Assembly (NCBI GenBank): GCA_000231825.2
Contig: JH720308.1
Location: 820,110-884,109 of the forward strand
Reading direction: 5' to 3'
DNA from: Tetrahymena elliotti 4EA
Lineage: Eukaryota > Ciliophora > Oligohymenophorea > Hymenostomatida > Tetrahymenidae
DNA length: 64,000 nucleotides
Positions within the stretch are counted from its first letter, which is position 1. Each line of letters opens with the position of its first letter. Below, piece after piece: positions 34,269-47,821 of the stretch. The notes beneath the pieces were generated by a model. It was not told where the DNA came from, ran no database searches, and saw nothing but the letters and a program-made list of their open reading frames with translations. Made by a program: the position numbers and the translations under genes.

Positions 34269-37200
34269 ATGATTCCAAAGAGGGGGTGGTTGAAGACATC
34301 TACCTTTCTTGCTATTTTTCTCTCTCTGTGTATTGCTTAAAATATTGAGAAGATTCATCTGAATAATGTGTATTATTTCAACATTACAGATATGAAGGTA
34401 GGTAAAAAATACTACACAGCATAATTTGTAAACAAGAAAAAAGATGTTGATCTCATTGTTCAGCTAAATAATCTCTCTATTGATAGCGATCCAGATCTTG
34501 CAGTATTTATAAATACAGATAAAATTCCTGAATCAAACGTTTAACCTCACTGCACTTCTGATTAAATAGGTTATGATGTGTGCTTAATTAATGATCAGGT
34601 TATTGAATAAAATAATAATTTCGTTGTTGAAGTTAAATGCAGCACCCCTTGCAAGTACTCCCTTAACTTAGTATATAAAGAAAAAATTGAATATGATGCA
34701 GAAAGTAATTTTAAAAAAATTCAATTTATCAATTAAGATTCAAAATAAAATATAATTATAATAAATTTAATAAAGAGGGTGGAAGCATCGATATTATTCT
34801 TAAAAATGAAGAAGTTAGAGAAATATTAGTAAAGATTCCTAAGATGAATAAAGGATTTTCAAATATGCTTTTACAAGCAGAGTTTAAGAATATGTACAGC
34901 TTTGAGTATGATGAATAAGCAAAATTTGATTTCTATGGAAATAAAGGAGATAGATAACCTTCAAAATAAAATAGTGCTTAGTACTAAAGTATTTGGATTA
35001 GTGATTATATTAAAGTTATCCCTCTTTCTCAAGAAAAGAGAGAGATGTGTAATGATTGCTCATTTTCATTAGAAGTTAAAGGACCTAAGAATGCTATTAT
35101 CTAATTTAGTACAATTTTATATGATAATGATAGAGAACTCAAACTCTCAGAGAGCTTTAATAATGGAGTGGTAGAATAAGGTGAAACACTCTTCTTTACT
35201 ATAGACTTTACTGATCTTTTGGATTATGAAAATGAAAGAATCTTCTAAGGTGAAAATAGAAAAAGAAAATTCTTTGCTGATTTCCTTTTCAATTTGATTC
35301 CTTATAGTGGTGACCCTGATTTATATATTCATTATGGTGAGACTAGACCAAAAGAATTAGATAATTATGAGTGGTAGTCAAAAACAGGTTTTAGAGAAGA
35401 TCTTATTCTCATCATGAGTGATGAGTTAAATAAAAAAGGGTATAGTCATGATAAAAAAATATTTGTAGCCATCTATGGAAAGTTTATTAGTGCCTTTTAA
35501 ATTAGAATGTAAATATTGATTTTGTTTATTCAACTTAAATATTTAAAATTTATAAAATAGAGATATTTACTCAAATAACTAGAAGTCAGGCATTGAATTA
35601 AAACTTAAATAGCCTGTCACCAGTTTTGTAGAAAAGCAAAAATTGACTGTTTATCAATTAAGAGTTGATGGTAATATGAAAAGAGAAATTGAGATTATTC
35701 TTACTGCACTCTAAGGAAATCCCGATTTGTTTGTTTCAACCTGGAAATACGTAGAAGGAGGAAAGCAAACTATTACTTTAGAAGATATCAATAAACTTAT
35801 CAATAATGATTATGCAGATAAAGAAAAGTTTTTCATTGGTTGGAGTGTAAATAAGTAAGGAGTAGATTCAATCAAAATATAGTATGATCCTTCTAAATGC
35901 AATCCCGATTATAATTAAATTAAAGGTGATGATAAAGATTAAAGAAAGATAATCCCTGATTTATTTTATAATTATTGTAATTTTAGCATTGCAGTTTTGG
36001 GTAATTTATAGCTTAATTTGTGAATTATTTTCAATTTTTTTATCACTTAAAATAATAGGTAATGAAGAAAAAAATAGATATATTTTGAAAGCAACTTCTA
36101 ATGATCCTTCCAGTATTATTCCTATGAGAGAAAACTAAATTGAATATACCTTTTTGGCTTAATCTGAATCGAAGGTCTATTCATTTTAACCTATGACACT
36201 TGATCTTGATATAACAGAAATCAAGTTTTAACTTATGTATAATAGTGGCTTTGCAGTTATTCGAGGAGATAGAAATTATGAAAAACTTAAAAGTAATAAG
36301 CCAGAAAAAGATCTTGCATATTCATCCATTAAAAATTAAATTATTTACACAGCAGAAGATATTGAAAAAGGTAAGTCACTTTCTGACTTCACTTACTTTA
36401 TATAAGTAACATCTATTGATAACACAAATGGCTAGCTCATTGTTCATGTTTAGAGAAAAGGATAAAAGAAACTAGAGTTTAGAGAAATTATTTAAGGTGT
36501 TTCAACAAAGATTAACATTTAACCTAAAAGCTCAGGTCATTTTAAATTTGGACTTTCTTATGGAGGATCATTAACAGTTCTAGCCAAAAGCGAGGAGCAA
36601 ATTAAGTTATATATTGGAGATGATAGAAATATTGCTCCCTCTAGTATTTACAATAAATACAATGCTGATAATTATATTGCTTCTACAGCCACTGAAAAGA
36701 GAATCAACATTGATGAAAATTTTTTCACTGATGAAGGATACTTATATGGAACAATAGAAAATGTAAGAACTTTTTGAAGTTAATATGAATTTCTTGAAAC
36801 AAATTTTTAAAATAATTCAGGTAAGTGATAAAGAGATAAGCGTTGTAGTTTATGTGTAGTCAGAAAAAGTAGGTCTCAATATTAACGAGAGCTTCTAAGA
36901 TATTTTGGCACCTTACTTGAAAAGGACTTACTACTATAATTTTTATAATTATTTTATTTAAGATATGGGTGATAATGATAAGATCTATGCTTATGTCTTA
37001 GGAAGTGGTACAAATTTAGAACAAAAGTTGTAAGGATCCTTTTCATTTAATAATAAGGTTATAGTAGATTTTTAGGATTATGAATCAACCAAATTTATTT
37101 CAGTAAATAAGACTGATATTATTTCACAATGTCCTCTTCTTCTTGATGAAAATATTTATTAAGATTGCTAGTTCTAGATTTAAGTATAGTCCCCTCAAGA

Positions 37201-40200
37201 AGAAAGGATTAGCATTTCATTTACTTATCCTGAAAAACCAACATATTTAACCAGCTATGGCAGTTAAATCGTTTCTTAATTCCCATTTTAAGGAGAAGTT
37301 AGAAAATTTATATATTATTTGTAAGAAATTAAAGAAGTTATTTTAACTATCTAATCTTAAAGCTATGAATTTTAGGTTTTAGGTAAGGTAATATCTTATA
37401 GCTAATTCTCATCAATGGGTGTTTCTCAAGGTTAAGGGTTTCCTACTTTTAATGATAATCCCAAAAAATTAAGTATCAACACTCGCCCTAACATAATTTA
37501 GCAGATTAGAATACATCCCGAGACATATAAGGGAGAATCTTGTGAATCAGGCTGCTTCCTTTTGGTGTCCGTCATGTAGCCAAAAGAGTAAGAAATAGCT
37601 TACAATAAAATTTTGGGAAATTTTATTAAGCTTTAAGTAAGCGGAGATAGATTATATGATTTATTTGAAGGTTGATTTATTTTTATAGCATAAATTTCTT
37701 TGAAAGCTAATTTAACATTTATTAATAATAGGTGAACTTATTTAAGGAAATGTAAGTAAAGAGGAAATGATTTATTACAGACTTTATGTACCTCAAGAAA
37801 AGGCAAATATGAAGATGATTATTAATTTAACTCCTTTAGATGAAGGAGATCCTGATTTATTCTTAAATAAAGATTCAATAAAACTCCCAACAAGAACTGA
37901 ATATGACTTTAATTCTTAAGACTTAGCTGGTGATTTCATTTTAATAAATAACCGTACACTAAAGAATTCTACTTCAGGAATTGCAGGTTATTATATTGTT
38001 GGTGTTTATGGTAATTCTAATTGCACCTACTAAATCTAATACTCAGTTGGAAATAATAACATTTTCAAGATAGACAAAAATTAAATTCAATAGGCTTACT
38101 TACCTCCTAATATCACATCCTACTACATTTATCACAAGAAAGAAAAAGGTAAATTTACTGTAGTTACTAATATGGTTTAAGGAAACTCTGGAGATTCATA
38201 TATGTTTATTAAAGAATACAAAAACTCTGATAAATCAGCCAAAGACTTCTTGAGTAACTTAGCTGATCCTAACAGTGCTGATTTTACTACTAAAGATGAA
38301 CCTCATAAAGAATATATAAGATGGGAAGATGAAAATTGTGATGATTGCACATACGTTATAGGTATAAAATCTATTGATAAATAACTTTTATTCAGTATTT
38401 CAATCAATTTTGATGGTGGAGTTGCTCAAATCTAGAATAATAAGAACTAATTGATATTCCTAAAGTAAAATGTTACTTCCAAATTACGTTTCTTCTCTTA
38501 AGATGATTTTAACATTTATTTATCTTCTTATTCTGGTATTTGTGTCGATATTACTGTAAAGGGAGGCTTTGCTCCATAGAAAGTCCTTACAAAAGCTGAA
38601 TGCATTAATGGTGATTCTTAAGGCACAGGGTTTAATACCTAAAGCTTTTTCGTATAGCACATTTACAAAGAAGAAGGTTAACCACAAACTGGATTAGCAT
38701 AGTAGAATACCTTTACTATTGAATTGAATTCTAAGTTTATTGATGAAAAGGTATTAGTTTAAGTAGTTTCAGGAACAGTAAACAGACTCATCAATCCAGG
38801 TATTCCTCTTGAATAAGAAATTGATTCGAATTCTGAAGTTAGATTTATTTACTACTCATCTCATGAGGGATTATAATCATTGACAGTTAACCTTTCTGCT
38901 GAAGATGGATAGGAGTACGGTTTAGAAAATACTGAAATCGATATGGAACTAATAAGCAGAATAGAAAGACCTGTTATAAGCAAGCTTATTAGCAAAACAA
39001 AAGATGTTATTACTATGTAATTCTAAACTTTTAGAAGCTAATCATATCACTTGGTAGTGAAATACAAAGGATTAAAAAAATACAAATTCAGCATTTTGAT
39101 CAAGGAATCAAATACTAAAAACATCCCTATTCTAAGTGGTTATGTTTTAGATGTTCTCCCAATCAATGATGTCTCTAACTATCAAGTTAACATGTAGAGT
39201 GGAAGTGCTTTACTGATTTAAAACTTCAATTGTGTCTCAGACTAAAACATCTTTATTTACTCAAATGTTTTTGATATGATATGTAAATTTATTATTTTAT
39301 TTCTAACACTTTACATATTAAATTTTTGAAAAAAGAGAAAAACGACAAAGCCATCAGAGTCACTAGAAGAGCAACATCAAATCATGAAATTCAAATTATT
39401 AAGGATATAAATCCATAAAATCCCAGTAATACTGCTCTTTACATTTAAAAAAGAGCCAATAAATAAACAAAAGAAAAAGTATCTTAATCGATTATCATGA
39501 CAGAAGTTTTCAAACCTGAAGAGCCTATTATTTATGATTATATTTAGATAGGAGATTCAGGTATTTTAGAAATCAAGTAAAATTTATTAAATTATTCAGT
39601 TGCTTTTTCATAGCTCGAATGTGTAGAGAGTGATTGTTGGAAAATAAATGGATTAAAGCTATTAGATATAAAGTATTATCTACATGTTAGCAACACAAGA
39701 GAAACACTACAAAGACATACCTATTGTCAACTATTTGTAAATAAATATCTTTATAAAATATTATTTTATTCTCATTTTTATTTTTTCTATAAAGGATCCA
39801 AAAGACTTTAAGATAGCCCTAGAACCTATGTAAAGAGATATAGATTCACTTAAGGATCCCACTAGATAGGCATTTTATATTGAAAAGAACTTAATTCCTG
39901 ATAATTTAGATAAAATTTATGTAAGTGTAGCAGCTAATGTTCTAGTTGAAACCGAGTCCTACACTAATAAAGGATTCCGCTTTATTTATGGATCTAATTT
40001 GATAGAAGTAAATAGAAACTACGCCATCAAAGAAGGTGAAGATAGTAATTCTAATCTAGGTGTTATTGTTGTAGTTTGTGTATTAAGTATTGCCATTTTA
40101 ATCCTTATCATAGTTTAGCTCTATAGAAGATATAAAAGCGTGCATAAGAAGCTTTAATATGAAATGAATGATGTAAGAAATGTGGCTCACAGTGATATAG

Positions 40201-40283
40201 AAAATGAAAGTATTCCATAAGGTAATTAATATAGTACAATTATTTAAGAAAAAGGCTAATCTGAAATGATTGAAATGAAATGA
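34269..40283 (+). CDS. large type I membrane protein with DPDL beta-sandwich repeats
   Basis: Predicted 1,867 aa in eight exons; introns 34705-34775, 35509-35560, 36001-36058, 36763-36820, 37671-37731, 39283-39335 and 39737-39794. The N-terminus has a signal peptide (hydrophobic core TFLAIFLSLCIA). The ectodomain is about 1,770 residues, mostly beta-rich, with a recurring motif: DPDLAVF (about 75), GDPDLYIHYG (about 323), GNPDLFVSTW (about 443) and GDPDLFLN (about 1,094). This resembles the PPC jelly-roll, where G-D-x-D-L-Y-x is the signature strand. Cys pairs such as CNDC and CDDC are scattered. A single span LGVIVVVCVLSIAILILIIV lies near residue 1,791, followed by a basic stop-transfer and a tail of about 50 residues. 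Likely a surface or endosomal adhesion/receptor protein; the ligand is unknown. Confidence 0.82.
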
Positions 40284-41246
40284 AATTTTAATTATTTTAA
40301 ACATGTGAAATTGTACTTCAATGTATTTTTCATATTTTTGTACTTTTTAAAACAGCAAATGGATAAATAAATTTGATTATCTTTCTTTTGTTAATTTCAC
40401 AATTATCTTTCTAATAGTTTAATTTTGATCAGCTATTTTTAAGAAACAGAAAATCATTAAAATAATTGCTTTTGAGTCAAATAAACTGAATAATTGATAA
40501 TATTAATATTGATTTTGTGTGTGATTATTTTTATTTTTCATAAATTGATTTTATTTCGAAATAAAAAGTTTTAATCTAGCTCATTTAAAATTAAGAAATA
40601 AAAAATTACTGTTTCGATTAAAAATTGAGTTATTATTTTTTTATATTTATTTAATAAAAGCAAATTTTTTACGCAAAAAAGTTACGAGAAACATTTAAAT
40701 AATTAAATTTGTTAATATGTGTTGTTAGAATTTAGATACTTTATGATGATTCTCTATTTATGCGAGAACTAAAAAAATAAAAAATAATTTAGGTTAGAGA
40801 TTATGTTTATAAGATTTAAAATTATTTATTCAGTTATCCTATTTATTAAATTTGTATTTTTAGAAATGTAAGTAATGAAAGATTTAAAAATAAAAGACTG
40901 AAAACAATAATTAAAAATACTAGATTTTTTTAGTAAAATGTTAAAAAATACTATTTTACGCAAGTTAAATTTACATATTTACATGTTTTAAGATATAAAG
41001 AATTAATGCAATTAAGATTTTAACTGGATTTAATTTAAATAATCCAAGTAAAGATCCATTTACATTAAATAATATAAAATGATTGAGTAAGTTTGGTTTG
41101 AAGATTTCTTTTATATTTGTTTGTTATTTCTTAGAATTAAGTAAGAAATGTTAATTTATATTTAAAAGCTGAGATTTAAGTTAATTTTTATTTTTCTTAT
41201 ATAAAGAGGAGTATTTTTTACTATTGTATTTTATAGATGAATTTAT
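40284..41246. other. convergent intergenic region
   Basis: A/T spacer between two converging genes. Nothing recognisable in it. Confidence 0.6.
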
Positions 41247-42650
41247 TCATTTAGTTTTATCTGTTAATATACATTTTTTTTCTATTAGATCAAAAATATT
41301 TAATTTATGGATAACTTAATTCAACATAAGTTTATATTATTTTCTTTATTCTTTATTACTTTCTATTGTTTCTTCACATTCTTATATTTATTCATCAAGC
41401 ACTTATAATGCCTGATTAACTCTTATTTTAAATCCACTTTCATCCTCCATAATTAGTACTCTGCTGTACTGATTATATATATTTATGTGCTTGTTACTAA
41501 AAATATGAGATACCTTACTGGCACTATCATCAAGTGTATCATTTATATTTTAATTATTCATACTGTTAGATTCCATAGGATTAAATTCCTTTTATATTTT
41601 ATCTAATTTAGAAAAGAGATATTCTAAATTCTTTTCATTTACTTGTTTTTTTAAAGAATGGATCTCTTTTTTTTATGTATTTTTCATGTAAATAACCTCT
41701 TCGATGGACTTAAGAAATTATGGGATTGTAACATTTATTTAATTGCTAAATTCCTCTTATTCATTTAAGAGTTATATTTTTACTTCCTTATAATCTATTT
41801 TATCACAGCCTAGTGTTTCAGAGAGTTTATTAAATATTTTTATCAGCTAAACTACTCGTGTTTATCCATAGGCAATTAAAATTGAATTGATATATTTATA
41901 GCGAAACTTATCAAGTTCTTCTATTTATTTATAATTTAATGAAGCTTCCATATTATCTTACAATCTTACCAAATGTGAGCTATTTGCAAATTGATCTTCA
42001 AAGTACTGTACTTAAATTTCGTGAGCATTTCTTAGATTTTTAGAAAATTTAGAGTACACATCATTGCCTGATGGCTAAACAGTTGAAATTCTGGCTAAGA
42101 GTCCATCCAAGAGTTAGTGAAATAAGAGAAAATAGTATTTTTTATAAAGCTAGAATATATCCGTTTTGCTTAAAGAGACAAAATGTATAATAATAATGTG
42201 GATAACTGAAAATTTAAGTAACTCAAAATAGAAGTAGAATGGATATGTAAAGAATAATTCTTTTTTGAAAATTAACATCTGCATAGCTTCAGTAAACGCA
42301 TCCTCTATCACTGATTAAGATTTTATTTTTTTTTAGCTCAATAGGAGAAGTATAGTTTTCAATGCAACTTTATATCGAAAGAGGTTTTCATTATAAAAAA
42401 ATTCATTTTTATCTTCATCTAAAGTGACCTTTAGCCTTTTTAAACACTCCTCTTCTATGCATATGTTTTACAGTAGTTTTTCAAGTATTTTTAAGTGAAT
42501 TTGTTTTTTATCATTGTAATAGTATATAAAATCTTCTAATATCATAATAGTAGATGCAAATTATTCATTTATGAGTTCGTCGCAGTACTTTTATTTGCTA
42601 AACTTTTCTATTTAAACTCCATTTTATATGATACTTTTAGATTATCCCAT
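41247..42650 (-). CDS. unknown 467-aa helical protein, possible N-myristoylation
   Basis: One uninterrupted exon of 468 codons with balanced composition and many TAA/TAG Gln codons. It starts MGQSKS, so Gly2 with Ser at position 5 or 6 could be myristoylated. The body is helical and charged. A hydrophobic stretch around residues 130-165 (FFTYPFYFYFELLKFSVIHI) could be buried or membrane-associated. A coiled-coil-like segment follows at about 330-365 (KKEIHSLKKQVNEKNLEYL). No family recognised and no catalytic motif visible. Lack of introns over 1.4 kb is less usual among the long genes here. Confidence 0.65.
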
Positions 42651-43910
42651 TAAAGTTTTCAATATATAATTACTAAAAGTAAATACAATATCACTTTAAA
42701 ATATAATTTTCATAGAATTCTTAATTAATAATTAATTAAATACAATTGCTAATAAAATTTGATAACATCATATAAACTAACAAAAAAACTACTATGAAAT
42801 ATTTATTTTTAAGATATTTCCAGTAATATTTTACTTTTTGCATATTTATTTATCATCATTTTTATTTTTATTTTTATTGACTAAGTATTTCTTACATAAA
42901 AAAAAGTTATTTCAATTTTTCTATATAACTAACATAGAAATAAAATTCACTTTTGTTAATTTAATGTTTGATCTAACTTTTAAATCATCATTAACTCTTG
43001 AAAAATTTAATCAAAAAATATCAAGATTTTAAAATTAATTTTTCTGGAAATATGATTTAAAAGAAATATAGAAATATTTTATCATAAGTTGATTAATTTT
43101 AATAAAATTGCTTAAAAAACAAAATTAAAATATCAAATATCTTATTAACAATTTAGATACCTATTTAATGATTGAATATTAATCGTCAAAGAATATTTAA
43201 TTCCTTCTAAGTTCTTTTATTTCTTTCAAAAAATACTTTGCCAGCCAATCATATAGGTTATTTATTAAAAAACTAGATGAAAATTTAAAAAAATTAATTT
43301 TCTAGATTCTAATTAGAAGGGTATTTTTAAGGATGAAAATATAATTTTAGTTTTTTTATTATTTTTATTTGATAAAATACAATTAAAAAATTAAAAAATG
43401 ATACATAATAGATATACAACAAAATGATTATCTTGATTCTTTCTGTTTAACAAAATATGGAAGCAAATAAAACAAAAACCTTTTTTTAGGTAAATTTTAT
43501 TTTTCAAATACAAGATTAAAAAATGAATGGTAGAAATATAATTCAATGATTATCATTACAAACAATTAACAAAAATAATAAAAAATAAATTCAAAAAAGA
43601 ATGGCTTCTAATCTCTCTTTTATTAGTTACCATTGACAAAACAATTTAATTACATTAAATATAACTCAAATCTAAGATTACCAATCTCAAAGTTCATATC
43701 ATGCATATATGCAAGCAAGCAAATAAACAAATAATCAAACAAATACTTAATTGATTTTTACCAATAAATAAATATCTTTAGAATAATATTTGGCTCAAAA
43801 ATCAATACTTAGAAAAAGAAAAGAAATATTGACCCATTTTATAATTTTCTTAAAAATTTAATAAATTATATAAATATAAAACTCATAATATAGCTCCTTA
43901 TTTTTATATT
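42651..43910. other. divergent intergenic region with A/C-rich leader at 43711-43745
   Basis: About 1.26 kb between the divergent start codons of two genes. At 43711-43745 there are GCAAGCAAGC followed by AAATAAACAAATAATCAAAC units, the kind of sequence expected in a 5' leader of the plus-strand gene. The 64-codon ORF near 42838 has non-coding composition and is not called. Confidence 0.5.
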
Positions 43911-46900
43911 ATGATCTTTTCAGATCGTGGTAGAAAAAAAACTAATTTTTTTTCTAAAGATCCAATGTCTTATAGTCCTGACGGAAAATATATTAAGCAT
44001 TTTGAGGTACCATCACCTACTCAATTTAAACCCTATGATGGTTAAAAACAATACTCTTTAGAAAGGCAATAACCAGGAGGTTTATTTTTTGATTAAGACT
44101 CAAGAAGAAAAGAGCATGATAAAATGAAATAAGAATATTTTGATTATTGCTAATATATGATGTCTCTAGGTAAACAACCAAAATCATAGCAGCAATATCA
44201 TAATGACATTATGAATTTAGCTGCAAGACCTTCAACTAGAGATTTAAAGCAGGCAAAATAAAAATTCTATGCATAAGAACTATAAAGATAAGTAAAAAAT
44301 TAAATATTTTTGTCTTTTAATTTTTTAGAATAAAAAAAAATTCTCAAATCAATAGACATTTTATATTACAAAAACAATTCAAAATTCAAATCTCTAATTA
44401 AAAAAAAAGATAGATGATAAAAATCAGCAAAGGTTTGCAAGTTAAGGAGATAGAAATCTAGGTAGTTAAAAGTATATAGAGGTAGATAAAAATAATGAAT
44501 TGAAAGTATTTGACTTACAGAATGCATCGAATCGATTATTGACTCCTATGAAAAAAATTTTGTAATAGATTGAATAATTTTATTTGCTAACTCTACATCT
44601 GGAAAAATTAATTTATATTTTTAGAGATTAATTGGTTATGTTTGATTTGATTTTAACATTCTGAAAATCAAGAAAAGTCTATTAATTTATAACACTTTCC
44701 AACATATTTTGATGGACTTAAATTTATGCCATTATTAGTTTTATCTAAATTAATAGTCTTCATTTTTTATTTAATATGTTTTATTAAAAAATAAAGTGGG
44801 GGTTCTGGAGACCCTATTTATGATGAATATGGAAATATCAATGCTAATATTAGAGGGATTAGTGAATAACTACATTAAGGAAATTCAATAAGCTATTCGC
44901 CAATGCGCAATAATAATAAAAATATAAAAGGTTCAAGGACTACTTTAGGGGAAGGATATTTCTAAGAACATAAAGTATCAAATTTGAAATCTTAAGTAAA
45001 AAAATAGTAGTAACTACAATATTAAATGGAATAAGAAAGTAAGAGTATTATGGATAAGATGTTTGATAGATAAGAAGAGAGACAATTGAATAGATTACAA
45101 AGACATAATGAATATATGAAAGATATAGAAAGATAAATACAGAATGATATGAATATCTTTTCAAGTAATCTCACTTAGCAAGACAGAATGATGAAAATGG
45201 CAAACGATTATCATTTATATCACTAAGACAATAATAATAAGCCATAGCAAAAGAGCATATTTTAAGAAATGTCAGATGAAAACTAAGTAAGAAAAATGAA
45301 GAGAGACATTCAAAAAGAATAGTATACTAATGATCTTTAAGAATAAATAGAGCTTAGAAAGCAATAAAAGAAGATGTAAAATGAAATTGATAAAATAAAA
45401 GAAAAAAAAGAAGAAGAGAAACTTCAAAAAGAGAGAGATGAGATTAGAAAATAAATGGATGCTGAAACAAAAAAGAGAAAGAAAATTATTCAAGATGCTG
45501 ATAGTGAAAATTAAAAAATCTTAGAATAACAAAAAAAGCTCTAAAAAAATTAATAAAAATTGTAAGAAAAGTAAAATCATCTCTTACATGAAGCTGTTGA
45601 AATGTAAAATAAGCTTAAATAAAACACTAATACTTAAAGTAGAAAATTATCTCAGCCAACTATTGAAGTTCCATCACTAAATTCTTTTGAAAGCTAATAA
45701 AGATGGAATTAAAATTAAGGAAATGTTTCACCAACTTATTAACAAAATTAATAATAGGCTATTATCTAATCTCCTTAGAAAATATTTCCAATTAACAGTG
45801 ATTAATTTAATTAATTAAAATAAAAGCCATCCTAATACCCTCCAATAAGTGTTGTTAATCCTATGCAGAAATTGTATGACAACTCATAGAAATTGAAAGA
45901 GGCTTAATCAAATCCTTAAAATGAAGATTTATTAAATTTGAGAAAAGAATTGTAAAATTAGACTTAAAAAATCCAAAAAGATCTGTAAAAAATAAAGGAT
46001 GAAATGGGTAATTAGCAAAAAGAATAAGATAAAAAGTAACTGAATATGCTATAATCTTAAGAGAGATTAATAGTAAATGAAATTGCCAAAGTAGAAAGCT
46101 AGATCAAATAGCAATTAGAAGAGTAAAAGAAAGCTCTTTTGTAGTAATAATAATAGTAGCCTATTCCTTAAATCCCTAATACTGAAAGAGAAAAAAAATC
46201 AAGATAATCTAGCAAGGATTTTTTGAAGGAAGCTTAGGATGAAATGCTGAAGTAACTACAAGAATAGCAAAAATTGTTTTTGGAGGAGCACAAAAGAAGG
46301 ATGAGAGAAGAAAAATAAAAACGCGAAGCAGAAAAATTATAACACACAACTGAAAAGATGATTTAAAATTTGGGTGTTGAGATACAAAAAAAAGATCTCA
46401 AAGAAGAAATGAGATATAAAATTCTTAAAAACAAAATAAAAGATATGGATAAAGCCCAAAATAATGCTTTATTTTTAAAAACAGCTTTAGCTACTATGTA
46501 ATAAACTCCTCAAGCACTAAACGAAGAATTTACAAGCAGATAACCAAAACATAACTTGACTTACCATGAAGGAGATAATGATTTCAGGAATCTCCCTATT
46601 TTAGAATAACACTTTCATCACAGCACCAAAGATTAGTAAAACTATTACACTCATAGATCCTAACAATCTCCTTAAAGCCCTAATCTATCTTAGAGTGAAG
46701 GTAACAAAACAGAAAGAAAAGAGAGACAAGGAATAATTACATAGTATTTTCATTATGATTAATTTTCAACACCAAGAAGACCACTTTCATCCCAATAAGG
46801 AAAAAAAAATAGTCTAAAATAAAATATTATGATAAGCAGTTCTATTTAAACTAACCCAATAAATTACAAAGACTCAGGATTCTAAGTTGATTCTAAAATG

Positions 46901-47821
46901 TTTGTGAAAGAATTGCAATCTTTACCTCAATCTTCTTGTAGAAAAAATAGATCATGTTCGAGATAGAATATGGCTTAATCTTAATTGAATTACAATGGAA
47001 GGCCTTCTCCAAAAATAACTTTACCTTTAATGAAGAGGAGAGAAAGTCTTGATTTAGGACAATATGATAACAACATAAAACATAAAATGAATGGTACAAA
47101 ATACTAAAATGTTGATTAAAGCTACATAGAAGCATGGAATAGTAAATAAATAAATCAGCAAGGCCTTCCTATCGATAATAATAACTTAACTAGCAAAACT
47201 ATGAATGACTACTTAAATAATACTCTTCTACCATCTTAACCTTAATTTAATAATAAAGATTAATACTCAAATAAAAAATATCCTCATTCATAGTATTAAT
47301 CTATTTAAAATAATAACACAAAATTAAGGTCCTCTTCTTTACTAACTGATAGGGACTAAAGATAGACAGAACCAAACTAAAACATTTTGCTAGAGAATAG
47401 TAATATTATAAATTAAAATTTGGATATTCTTGATGCTATAGTAAAAGCAAGTAATCACAATCGTACTAAATCTTCTTAAAAAAGATCTGTAAATAGATAC
47501 TATGCCTTAAAGTAGAAGGAACTAGAAAAAGAGTAAGAGTTCTCTTCAAATCTTTACTCTCCCTACGGAAATGGTTTTGAGTCACCAGAAACAGGAATAG
47601 ACTTATATTCAAATAAATCATAGTCTCCTTACCAACCTTAGTTTAGGAGTAGTTAAGTTAGCACTTAAATTCGAACTACTCCTTGGAATAGTAAGTCGAT
47701 GAGGCAATCTCCACAAGATCCAAAAATGGGATCAGCAGAAAGTGTAATAGATAAGCTAGATGGAGTTCTGAAAGATATTAAATCAGGAAATTTACTTTCT
47801 AAAAAAGAAGATATTTTTTGA
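43911..47821 (+). CDS. large coiled-coil protein, possible centrosome/basal-body component
   Basis: Predicted 1,212 aa in three exons (43911-44291, 44329-44561, 44797-47821). The N-terminal 130 residues are ordered-looking (MSYSPDGKYIKHFEVP, KMKQEYFDYCQYMMSLG). Exon 3 begins GGSGDPIYDEYGNINANI, followed by long charged coiled coils at about 260-480 and 640-860, rich in Lys/Glu/Gln (for example MQNEIDKIKEKKEEEKLQKE). The C-terminal third is Ser/Asn/Gln-rich and disordered. The mix of short conserved N-terminal motifs and broken coiled coils resembles CSPP1/CCDC66-type centriole-cilium proteins, but this is only a resemblance. The second donor (44562, GTAATA) was chosen for phase; the intron is 235 nt. 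Confidence 0.75.

Noticed and set aside
34705..34775. Apparent frameshift in the large membrane protein, considered as +1 programmed frameshifting
   Set aside because: A 71-nt AT-rich intron with GTAATT and AAG ends restores the frame exactly. No recoding is needed.
42838..43032. 64-codon plus-strand ORF in the divergent intergenic region
   Set aside because: The composition is what untranslated A/T would give (Phe, Leu, Lys, Ile), with no splice context or family.
45272..45493. Minus-strand Phe/Leu-rich ORF that looks like membrane segments
   Set aside because: It is the antisense of Lys/Glu/Gln-rich coiled-coil codons in the gene at 43911-47821.
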